In this document: piece by piece, positions 18,201 through 25,136 of the stretch
How the letters are laid out: each line of letters opens with the position of its first letter
Numbering within the stretch: position 1 is the first letter of the stretch
NCBI GenBank assembly: GCA_037442505.1
Contig: JBBIPZ010000003.1
Coordinates: 56,229 to 120,228, forward strand
From: JBBIPZ01 sp037442505 [NCBI: Deltaproteobacteria bacterium]
GTDB lineage: Bacteria > CALINM01
DNA length: 64,000 bases
Reading direction: 5' to 3'
Notes under the pieces: generated by a model
Told to the model about the DNA's origin: nothing
What the model saw: the letters and a program-made list of their open reading frames with translations, nothing else
Databases searched by the model: none
Position numbers and translations under genes: made by a program

Positions 18201-20796
18201 TTGAAATGCCAGTGCATTTGTTATAACAATTAGTTGTTGCCTGGTCGTCGGCAAAATAGTTCCCATATATATTTTTAGCTAAAGGTGATATAGCGACTTT
18301 TTTACCATTTACTGATATCTCGAATGAGGGCAGTTTAGATGGTTGAACAAAGCTATAATATCCAATAGGCTGAGGACTTCCTTTTGTATGCCCATAATAT
18401 GCAACTGCAGCTGAATAATAACTTCCTGCCTTAGAAGGTTCTTCAGGACACAATCCTCTAATAGAGCTTAAATTTAATATTGTTTTTCCTGTGCATAACA
18501 TATTTTTGATTGAACTGGTTTCTCCTATAATCCAGCTACCATTATGTATTCCTTCGGAAGCACCTATGGTATCTGCATAGGCTGATACATCAAGTCCAGG
18601 CAAATCAGTTGACAAACTACCAAAAGCTGAGCCTGGCAACTTGTCGGAGTCAAAACTTGGATTTATATCTGAAATATTAACAACAAAAGGTTTTGAACAT
18701 GTTGGAAAGACTTGTTCATAAGGTTTTAACCAACCTGCCAATGGTGATGATGTAACTCCACTGGAAAATACTGAAGTTGGAGCCCCCTTATCCATAAGGT
18801 ATCGTGTTGCTTCATACATTATTTCAGCAATAGGGTTGCCCCACATATTTGAGCTGTTTGTCCAGCTAATATTGTTTAGTGAATTTATTATATGTCCAAC
18901 AGCCAAATTACCAGTCCCAGGATTTGTATTATCTGTATTAGTGTTAAGAATACCAGATGTATCTACCACCTCATTCATATTGGACCAGATATTTTTTCTT
19001 AGTACACCACCATCTTCCGGCTTTTCTCTTGTTCCTGCCATTAATCCAAAATACATCTTGGATTTAATAATACAAACACCTTCTCCAGTAGCATTGCAAT
19101 CACTATCATTATTACAAACTTTTCCGGATTTTGAGCATACCTTATTATTTGCATCTCCTTCACCATGCTTCTGTAATAAACCGATAGGTTTGTAATTATT
19201 ACCGTATTTTTTACAATTACTCTCTAAACCAGGAGTTTGAAGACAAACTTCAACTTTTACAGCCATGTCAACTGTAACGGGTGTAGTATCACCTTTTCCA
19301 TCATTATTAGTATCAATTGTTGTACATGAAGTTCCATCTAATGATGCCCAGTTCCAGGGTCTGTATGGAACATCCTTTAACACTTTAATCATACTTGTGT
19401 TTGTCCCTGAAGTAACGCAAAATAGATGTCTATTAGCTGCACTACCACCACCACAATCAACCGTTATATCTTTTTGTGGCGTCCCTGTAGTAATAAAATC
19501 AATATGTTTTAGTCTACAAGGATCATTTATATCGCCACCTAAGTATGGAGCCCTGAGTTGTAAATTAGTATCACTGCCAAATACTTTATAAGATGTTGAT
19601 TGTGTAAGTGGCGATTTAAGAACACATGGTCCCTTGGTTCCACAAGAAGTATCAGAAGGGCCTTTGCAAACTAGGGATGTTTTTCTACTACAATAGTATC
19701 CAAAATCAGTGGGTGAAATATAAGACACATTTATTCCATCTTTATCGTTGGTTCCTTGATTATCTCTATGCACAACTATCAGTCTGTGCCATCCAACAGT
19801 TAAATTTATCTGTCCATCATGTTTTGCACCACTAAGATAATCAGCAACCTTGACCCCATCTACATAAACTGCAGCAGCTTCATTAGAGCCAATGGAAACT
19901 ACAGAAAATTTCCATGGAAATCCTGTTGAAGTGTGAGCCGATGTTACATAAAACTCAGTTACAAAATAAAAATTTCCCCTTTGAGTAAAAATATCTGTTG
20001 TTGTCGGGATATTGATAGTACTAACGTAACTATATCCCGAATAAGAACAAGGATTATAACTTGCAATAATTCCCTCTGGTGTTGTTGGAAGGGTCGTAGA
20101 TGTACCACCTGAATAATTAACTTTTAAAATTGGGTTAGCAATTCCACTAATATTTGAGGTCCAGATTACATCGCTACTTGGTGCAGTACAAACAGAGCTA
20201 ACTGAACCTGCTGGTGGATCGTATGGTGTTAATTTTCTTGAATCAGCCCCCATATACTCCTTTGCCCAGCTCAATGAGTTTTGAGGAAGATTCTCCCCCC
20301 CTAGAACTGTATTTGCAGAAGAATCTGTTATTCTTTTTCCACCATAAAGTGCCTTTCGTATAGTGTCAATTCTCGACATCGCCAACCAGTTAAGAAAATT
20401 TCCGCTCCATTCTTGTGTTGTTCCGCTACAATAATGGTCTGATGATGTTAAACTTGAGGGGACAAACGTTCCACTTGTGTATTGATAACATTTGAAAGGG
20501 TCAAAATAACCATAATAATCGATAGTATTTTTATATGATATATCAACCTTGCCATCTCCATCCAAATCTATAGTATCATTATATGCTTGAGATAGAAGTT
20601 TATAATCAGTTGACATTGCAAGCATAACCAAAGGTGGGGCTCCAGATATACTAAAAGGTGGATAAGATTCATAATCAGAGTTATCAGGGTTATCAGCAGT
20701 TCCAGCTTTAATATAGCTGTATCTGAAGACACCAAAAAAGAATGTTAGCAAAATCAATAACCCTATTACACCTTTCCTTATTTCCTGTATCTTCAT
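15262..20796 (-). CDS. pilY1: PilY1-like type IV pilus tip/adhesin protein
   Basis: An 1844-residue secreted protein. I take the ATG at 20796 as start because GGAGG (inside the end of pilX) precedes it; the product then begins MKIQEIRKGV with a signal-anchor-like segment. The N-terminal third has the PPLVMLAMS and LSQAYND blocks common in PilY1 of delta-type bacteria and Ca-binding-like DLDGDGKVD. A PA14-like insert (FPWKFSV, VDGVKVADY, GWHRLIVVHRDN) and a Cys-rich stretch follow. The C-terminal third is the PilC/PilY1 beta-propeller (VVYSGSNDGILHAFYAG, ELWGFIPKSFLPHLYW) with further Asp-rich loops. It is last in the minor pilin operon. It likely promotes pilus extension, adhesion or surface sensing. 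Confidence 0.9.
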   Translation of the reverse strand: MKIQEIRKGVIGLLILLTFFFGVFRYSYIKAGTADNPDNSDYESYPPFSISGAPPLVMLAMSTDYKLLSQAYNDTIDLDGDGKVDISYKNTIDYYGYFDPFKCYQYTSGTFVPSSLTSSDHYCSGTTQEWSGNFLNWLAMSRIDTIRKALYGGKRITDSSANTVLGGENLPQNSLSWAKEYMGADSRKLTPYDPPAGSVSSVCTAPSSDVIWTSNISGIANPILKVNYSGGTSTTLPTTPEGIIASYNPCSYSGYSYVSTINIPTTTDIFTQRGNFYFVTEFYVTSAHTSTGFPWKFSVVSIGSNEAAAVYVDGVKVADYLSGAKHDGQINLTVGWHRLIVVHRDNQGTNDKDGINVSYISPTDFGYYCSRKTSLVCKGPSDTSCGTKGPCVLKSPLTQSTSYKVFGSDTNLQLRAPYLGGDINDPCRLKHIDFITTGTPQKDITVDCGGGSAANRHLFCVTSGTNTSMIKVLKDVPYRPWNWASLDGTSCTTIDTNNDGKGDTTPVTVDMAVKVEVCLQTPGLESNCKKYGNNYKPIGLLQKHGEGDANNKVCSKSGKVCNNDSDCNATGEGVCIIKSKMYFGLMAGTREKPEDGGVLRKNIWSNMNEVVDTSGILNTNTDNTNPGTGNLAVGHIINSLNNISWTNSSNMWGNPIAEIMYEATRYLMDKGAPTSVFSSGVTSSPLAGWLKPYEQVFPTCSKPFVVNISDINPSFDSDKLPGSAFGSLSTDLPGLDVSAYADTIGASEGIHNGSWIIGETSSIKNMLCTGKTILNLSSIRGLCPEEPSKAGSYYSAAVAYYGHTKGSPQPIGYYSFVQPSKLPSFEISVNGKKVAISPLAKNIYGNYFADDQATTNCYNKCTGISTLRSDGSINLGGCSSSAICQSNQIASTYIENIEYDNSNNVIYASYRVNFDDAQKLNDFDMDSIVKYEIVTKAYVDKYNLGSVAPYSNLVGTNQVLVYIKREYASSGYATALGFTIAGTTEDNYYLPLRDDNLTPAPFGSMASEWYKVFTVSSTGTLGFLHDPLWYAAKWGSFIDKNSNSKPDLQEEWDQDKNGVPDAYYLVANPLQLEQKLEEVFLDILKRTASGTAVSVLASSAEGEGALFQAFFKPILEGDYGPIKWTGFLQGLFVDYYGNIREDSNNDQRLELTIDRIVKFRLDDVTKDTVADLYEDANGDGVSDGAAIKTIPLTEIKSLWEAGKSLALKDPVDRTLFTSTDGTESGRLIFDTSNTSSLKDFLGPKVANATDPSTESANVIKFVRGEAVNGYRTRYVNVNGMQRVWKLGDIVYSTPTVVSVPSENYDLIYGDKSYYDFYKAYQNRASVVYSGSNDGILHAFYAGVYHQGDNPNTFGKETGWFEDPYNIGFGNELWGFIPKSFLPHLYWQTQDDYRHVFGVDLKPKIVDLKIFTPDSTHIGGWGTVLIGGMRLGAGEIKTTIGGNPTTLYPSYFAIDVTDPQNPKLLWEFSHPDLGMTLSYPSVVKRGDKWYAVFGSGPMGRDPNTGATTMYKDSAGYYGISTKNGKLFVIDIKNGGATWTLNSNYWIIDTGLSNAIMGSPVTLDYDLDYNSDVIYVGASYGTNQLTQGGAFYRILTNTDLPSGWTIRKVLDTASNGRPLLSAPAVTLKGNDLWIYISSGRFLHSGDKASTTQEKMYGFKDPCFNAAFLTTCTTSLTESSLFDVSSVVVNTSGTVLGASPITGSTNSTFDQLKDAIRFSTTHYGWLCNMTESKERGVAKPSLIGDVVLFTTFTPTGDVCGGGGHGNIYALYALTGSAYIKPLIGTTGTVNNKRLSLSSGTPSSISVHMGREKGGKAYIQQSTGEILTVEFQTAAQAKSGYILWREKW

Positions 20797-20797
20797 T

Positions 20798-21355
20798 TTA
20801 GCTACCTCCACCAACACCTGTAACTTTACGATATACGCCCATCAGCCCTGCTTTACTACCTAATTCAGAATTGCCCACAACATCCACATTGTAGAATAGA
20901 TATATGCCCCCAGCAGACATCCCCCCACCAATACCTTCATAGCCGCTAGCAAACTCGCCACTGGACCCTGCAGCAAACTCAGCAGAACCAACCTTTCTTA
21001 TGTCAACAGTAGCAGTAGCACCACTTAACTTTACAGTCATATCTAAAGGAATATCAGAGACTGCCGGTCCCATAAGCTCGTCATAAATATTGTTATTGTT
21101 TATCTCTAATATGCTTGATGGGAATTTATTAGTTACTGCATCTGTTACACCTTTTTCACTCACGATCATGTCGATAACACTCCCTGATACAGTAAGCCCA
21201 CCGTCTGCAACATAAAATGCCTTTTTCGCCTGCTCAGCATAGGTTGTTTGTTTTATATCGGTAGTGCTCATATCAAGAAACGCCATTAGCATAAATGTCA
21301 TAACTAACATAAAAATTAAAGCAGTTATAAGTATGCTACCTCTCTCATTCCTCAT
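20798..21355 (-). CDS. pilX: PilX-like minor pilin-associated protein
   Basis: A 185-residue protein starting MRNERGSILITALIFMLV, the PilX N-terminal pattern: a short positively charged leader, Gly before a hydrophobic helix (processing site after G6), then DMSTTDIKQTTYAEQAKKAFYVADGGL, where the EQ..AFY.ADGG block is typical. The C-terminal domain is glycine-rich (residues 125-185) and poorly conserved in the family. The stop is one base before the pilY1 ATG and its last codons carry the pilY1 ribosome site, so translation is coupled. Confidence 0.82.
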   Translation of the reverse strand: MRNERGSILITALIFMLVMTFMLMAFLDMSTTDIKQTTYAEQAKKAFYVADGGLTVSGSVIDMIVSEKGVTDAVTNKFPSSILEINNNNIYDELMGPAVSDIPLDMTVKLSGATATVDIRKVGSAEFAAGSSGEFASGYEGIGGGMSAGGIYLFYNVDVVGNSELGSKAGLMGVYRKVTGVGGGS

Positions 21356-21357
21356 AA

Positions 21358-22311
21358 TTAACTCTCTCTTCTTAAGTTTCTTATTGTTACCGTGGTATTA
21401 AAAAGTACACGACGATATTTTCTCAAGTTAGTAGGGGATTGGTAACTAACATCACCTAAGTTATAAATCTTTGTGTCATTAATGTTTTCATCTGGAACAG
21501 ATCCTCTAACAAGGAGCCAGATGCTAACCTGTTTTAACATGGTAATGTCAGTAGAATAATTTACTCCACCAACATTTATTGTTTCTCCAATATAGTTTGC
21601 CCATCCGTCAACAATTCCGTCATTATTGACGTCCATACCGTACTGAAATTGCAACATTTCGACATTCTCTAAAATTGGTTGATTGCCATTGTATTCAAAA
21701 TTATTTCTTCTTAGCGTACCTGTAGAATCAACATAATATCTTAGTTCCTGAATACCATTAAAAATCGTACCGTTTTTATGTGCGTAGTCTAATCCATCAC
21801 CATTTGCAAAACTTACTGTCAATTTATCAGAACTTACGTTATCAACAAACCTTATTTCGGCGTTACTTCTGTCGTTAATGGTAATATAGTTGCCTTTAGA
21901 GAATGTTGCCCTTTCTTTATATTTTACTTTTATTGCCTCATCTCCAGCATCAGAACCACCAACACTACTGCTTATAATACCAAAAACTCCCTGAAAATTG
22001 CCCCTAATCCTTATGGCATCAGACGAAGATGATGAGTTTATGCTGCTAATTTGATAAAACTTGACTGACGAAACTCCACCTTTGAACTTGTAATCTTTAT
22101 CAACCAAACCGGCGCCCGCCATCCTGATTTCACGAGCCATATAATCTAAAACAGCCTTTGCAGCCTGTTGAACTTCGCCTATATCGCTGAATTTGCTGTA
22201 TGTTTTTGACTGTGATACAAACACAGATACCAAAGATGCCAGTAAAATTGACGATATGCCAATTACTATAATAAGTTCTACTAACGAAAAGGCTCTATCA
22301 TTGTGTTTCAT
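21358..22311 (-). CDS. pilW: PilW-like minor pilin
   Basis: A 317-residue prepilin with a leader MKHNDRA cut before F8 (prepilin peptidase motif A-FSLVELIIVIG), a single N-terminal hydrophobic helix and the PilW family sequence AAKAVLDYMAREIRMAGAG. The rest is a beta-rich globular domain with Asp/Asn turns, including MDVNNDGIVDGW. The length fits PilW. It ends 2 bases before the pilX start. A minor pilin assembled at the pilus tip complex with PilV, PilX and PilY1 is the expected role. Confidence 0.87.
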   Translation of the reverse strand: MKHNDRAFSLVELIIVIGISSILLASLVSVFVSQSKTYSKFSDIGEVQQAAKAVLDYMAREIRMAGAGLVDKDYKFKGGVSSVKFYQISSINSSSSSDAIRIRGNFQGVFGIISSSVGGSDAGDEAIKVKYKERATFSKGNYITINDRSNAEIRFVDNVSSDKLTVSFANGDGLDYAHKNGTIFNGIQELRYYVDSTGTLRRNNFEYNGNQPILENVEMLQFQYGMDVNNDGIVDGWANYIGETINVGGVNYSTDITMLKQVSIWLLVRGSVPDENINDTKIYNLGDVSYQSPTNLRKYRRVLFNTTVTIRNLRRES

Positions 22312-22321
22312 TTACCTAACC

Positions 22322-22744
22322 CTAATGTGGCAAAATGTAAGTGTCAAAATCTAATTGATGCTTAATATTACCATCCTTCCAATGCACTCGAACTTTAACG
22401 GGATATGGTCTTTGATTTGTAACTGTAATCTCAGCAAAACCTCCAGAAATATTTGAGAATATGGATTTGAAATATGCATGGTCTGATTTCGCAGGCTCAT
22501 CAACTGGCGCAGAGGAGTTAGTATTTAACCCACTATAAGATATAATTGCTGCATCGTCACGTGCGTTTGCATTTATTCTTTCTACGATCTGCTGAGTAAT
22601 AAGCTGAATATTAGATGACAACTTATTTCTGGATTGAACATTTAATGCAGTAGTTTGCATCGAGATAACAGCTAAAATCCCCACTGTTAGTATCGACATG
22701 GCAATCAAAACTTCAATTAATGAAAAACCATTACTGTTTTTCAA
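22322..22744 (-). CDS. pilV: PilV-like minor pilin
   Basis: A 140-residue prepilin: leader MKNSNG, cleavage before F7, then FSLIEVLIAMSILTVGILAVISMQTTALN, the PilV pattern with Glu at mature position 5. A globular C-terminal domain follows. It overlaps the preceding fimT/gspH-like gene by 14 bases and is followed 10 bases later by pilW. Probable component of the tip-priming complex of a type IV pilus. Confidence 0.87.
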   Translation of the reverse strand: MKNSNGFSLIEVLIAMSILTVGILAVISMQTTALNVQSRNKLSSNIQLITQQIVERINANARDDAAIISYSGLNTNSSAPVDEPAKSDHAYFKSIFSNISGGFAEITVTNQRPYPVKVRVHWKDGNIKHQLDFDTYILPH

Positions 22745-23192
22745 CTTTTACCCTCCCATAACCTGAAACAGATATATTTCTTATTTCGTTACCATACTGA
22801 AACGTTATTGTATTGTTACTTCCCAAAACTATTCCAGTAGGAGGCACACAAATGATTTTATCGCCATTTGTAATTTCAATACTCTCGTTAAGTGTCATCG
22901 TTTGCTCGATCTTCTCTCCATTTGTAAAAAGAGTATCCCTGTTGCTATCTATAAACATCTGTAACTTTGAGCCTTTGCCAGTGGGGAAAAGGATGCAAAT
23001 TTGTTCATTATAACGGAGTGAGACAGATTTGGCTAAGTTAATAAAAGAGACAACTTTTTGCATCTCGCCTTTGGTAACGTAAATAGCTTTGAGTCGTGAA
23101 AAATTCGGTATAGCAATAACACTCAATATTGATATTATTGCGATAACAATCATAAGCTCTACAAGTGTGAAACCACCATCTACTTTCAACAT
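22731..23192 (-). CDS. FimT/GspH-type minor prepilin
   Basis: A 153-residue prepilin with leader MLKVDGG, F8 at the cleavage point and FTLVELMIVIAIISILSVIAIPNF, Glu at mature position 5. The C-terminal domain fits the GspH/FimT group (LAKSVSLRYNEQICILFP, a nucleating beta-sheet domain with IICVPPTGIV). It is first in the operon and no ribosome site precedes it. A sigma-54 promoter-like element ends 11 bases upstream of the start codon. It is distinct from the type II secretion gspH at 53218-53691. Confidence 0.86.
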   Translation of the reverse strand: MLKVDGGFTLVELMIVIAIISILSVIAIPNFSRLKAIYVTKGEMQKVVSFINLAKSVSLRYNEQICILFPTGKGSKLQMFIDSNRDTLFTNGEKIEQTMTLNESIEITNGDKIICVPPTGIVLGSNNTITFQYGNEIRNISVSGYGRVKVEKQ

Positions 23193-23203
23193 ATTTATGT
23201 CAA

Positions 23204-23219
23204 AGCAACTTTTTTGCCA
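23204..23219 (-). promoter_or_regulatory. Candidate sigma-54 promoter of the minor pilin operon
   Basis: On the minus strand TGGCA, six bases and TTGCT give the exact GG-N10-GC spacing of -24/-12 promoters, with TTGC perfect at -12. The predicted start is at about 23193, one base before the first pilin ATG, which would make the transcript almost leaderless. Sigma-54 with PilR-type activators drives pilin genes in other bacteria. Confidence 0.5.
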
Positions 23220-23429
23220 AAATCAAAAAATAAAAGAAGTGATTTGAATTACAGATTTTTCCAAAAATATTCAATTAAAATCTAACCATAAAAAGATGCA
23301 TTTTGTTTTCTTAAAACTGCAAAAAATTGCATTCATTCTAAATAATAAGTGATCGAAGAATCTAAACTTCACATCGTTCATAAAGGCTACAACTGGGAGC
23401 CAAAATGACAGAATACATCAAATCTCCCC

Positions 23430-23456
23430 TAACCCTTCTTTACCAAAGAGGGGTTA
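23430..23456. repeat. Palindromic intergenic element
   Basis: A 12-bp inverted repeat with one G-T wobble: TAACCCTTCTTT, loop ACC, AAAGAGGGGTTA. Its CCCT..AGGGG character matches the elements at 15163 and 44716. It is flanked by AATGACA-type fragments, as is the element at 44716. Confidence 0.55.
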
Positions 23457-23643
23457 ATGAAAAATGTTATATTTCATATTGTTTGCCCGTTTGGCTAAGG
23501 GGGGAATTAAGAGGAATTTTTGAGATTCCTCGCTATTGTTCAGATTGACAAAAAGATACTTCAGAATGACTCGCACAGTTACGTGTACTTGCAAATTTTG
23601 TTTGTAAGGGTATAATCTAAGGAAAACAACAAGGATAAGAATT

Positions 23644-24046
23644 ATGAAAAAATTATTTTTTGTAATTTTAAGTCTTTTTTTATTTAACAGTTTCTTATAC
23701 GGAGCTGATTTTAAAGAAGGGCTCTGGGAAATGTCTGTAAAAATGTCCGCAAAAGGCATGCCTATCCCGCTGCCTGCGCAGAAATTTAAACAGTGTATCA
23801 TAAAAGAAAAGATGATTCCCAATGGAGAGGCTAAAAAAATAAAAAATGCAAGGTAGTTGAACAAAAGGTTACTGGCAGTTCCTTATACTGGAAAGTGTTT
23901 GTAAGGATGAAAGTGGCGAAACAATAATAACAGGCAAAGGCACTTATAAACACGACAAATTTGGCGGTGCGATTAAAATTAAGTCTCCAGATGGTATGGA
24001 GATACATCAAGTCATGACAGGCAAATGGGTTGGAAAATGTAAATAA
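23644..24046 (+). pseudogene. DUF3617-family secreted protein, broken by two single-base deletions
   Basis: The reading starts as MKKLFFVILSLFLF, a clear signal peptide, then GLWEMSVKMSAKGMPIPLPAQ and QCIIKEKMIP, the DUF3617 signature (GLWE, MP, QC). The frame stops at 23854. The rest of the domain continues in the next frame from about 23847 (CKVVEQKVTGSSLYWKVF). It shifts again near 23900 to KDESGETIITGKGTYKH and ends GKWVGKCK with TAA at 24044-24046. Each shift equals loss of one base, the first in a poly-A tract. The joined product would be about 134 residues, the family's usual length. It is either a recent pseudogene or a sequencing error. Function of DUF3617 proteins is unknown. Confidence 0.8.
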
Positions 24047-24054
24047 TAATCAAG

Positions 24055-24128
<74 letters not shown>

Positions 24129-24389
24129 AAGAACGTTAAAATATTATAAAGCTAAATGAGCTTAATGTCAAAGTTAATTAAAACAGCTGCCCAGATAGGT
24201 AAGGATATACACAAATCAGTTTATGGAGTTTAATAAAGAAAAAGTATATACTTTGTAGGCTCATAACCTACCACTGACCTTTACTGTTAAAAACTGTCTC
24301 TAATTAATTTCAATGTTTTGAGTTAAGCATTACAACTGAAGTTCAGATAGTCGTAAACAAGAGCGTTGCATAACAACATATAACAGCCT

Positions 24390-25136
24390 TTATTTTTTTG
24401 TTTTTAGATTTGAGTATTTTTCAACTTTAATTTTAATATTTTCTATAATCTCACTATCTTTAATATTTATTGTTTCAGGATTATTATAGTCTCCGTATGT
24501 TCCAAAAACTGAGTTTGGTTGAGGTTTTCCATTATCTATCAGACTTCTCACCTTCAGGAGATAGCTTCCATTCCCAGCGACTCTTAAAAGAAATCTGCCT
24601 TCTTTATCAGTTTTTTCTGAAATAAATAAGGGTTTTTTTGTTTTACTTTCTTTTAAAGAAGCAAAGACATAAACATCAGGGACAGGTTTGCCATCTTCAT
24701 CTACAACAATGCCTTTGATTGCAGTTTTAATAACAAACTGTTCCAGTTTTTGTGGGCATAAATTTACTAGCCCGAAGTCAAAAGTTTTAACATTTTCAAG
24801 AGATACAGTAGCGGGTAGAATTTGGTAATAATCACCAATTTTTAAAGGTCCTTTTTTACCCGTATTATTTAGTGCTATTCCAACATAATAAGTTGCAGGT
24901 TTTATTTTACCTTCAAATGTACCATTTTCTTTTAGTTCCAAAACTTCATCTGGTATTCTTAGGTAAATTTTTGGATCTGGTTCTGGACCAGTACTTTTAT
25001 TGAAAAAACTTATTATACCTTTTATCCTTTCTGTACTGTTTATAATAACTTTACCTTTAACACTTACAAGATCTTGCTCAGCAAAAACTAAAAGGGGACA
25101 GAAAATCATCAATATAGAGAATATGGCTATTCGCAT
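24390..25136 (-). CDS. Secreted carboxypeptidase-regulatory-like protein
   Basis: A 248-residue exported protein. I choose ATG 25136 because it gives a standard signal peptide (MRIAIFSILMIFCPLLVFA); an upstream ATG at 25157 would add seven residues including a Cys. Two beta-sandwich segments follow. The second has the CarboxypepD_reg/PEGA-like pattern IKGIVVDEDGKPVPDVYVFAS, then KTDKEGRFLLRVAGNGSYLLKVR. Such domains occur in cell-surface and cytochrome-associated proteins. The start overlaps the end of the giant FN3 gene by 10 bases, so it is the last gene of that operon. The specific function is unknown. Confidence 0.78.
   Translation of the reverse strand: MRIAIFSILMIFCPLLVFAEQDLVSVKGKVIINSTERIKGIISFFNKSTGPEPDPKIYLRIPDEVLELKENGTFEGKIKPATYYVGIALNNTGKKGPLKIGDYYQILPATVSLENVKTFDFGLVNLCPQKLEQFVIKTAIKGIVVDEDGKPVPDVYVFASLKESKTKKPLFISEKTDKEGRFLLRVAGNGSYLLKVRSLIDNGKPQPNSVFGTYGDYNNPETINIKDSEIIENIKIKVEKYSNLKTKK

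Larger units (their letters stand above)
23193..23643. other. Intergenic region with repeat fragments, no intact gene
   Basis: About 450 bases between the pilin operon and the DUF3617 remnant. It holds the sigma-54-like element at its left end, an AT-rich tract, the palindrome at 23430-23456, and fragments such as GATCGAAGAATCT, AAATGACAGAAT and TTCAGAATGACTC that recur around 41030-41110 and 44690-44870. Open frames here are short and made of repeat sequence. I see no convincing coding region. Confidence 0.6.

Noticed and set aside
23454-23864. 136-codon minus-strand frame over repeats and the DUF3617 remnant
   Set aside because: Composed of repeat sequence and the antisense of the signal peptide region; the plus-strand reading has a recognisable domain.
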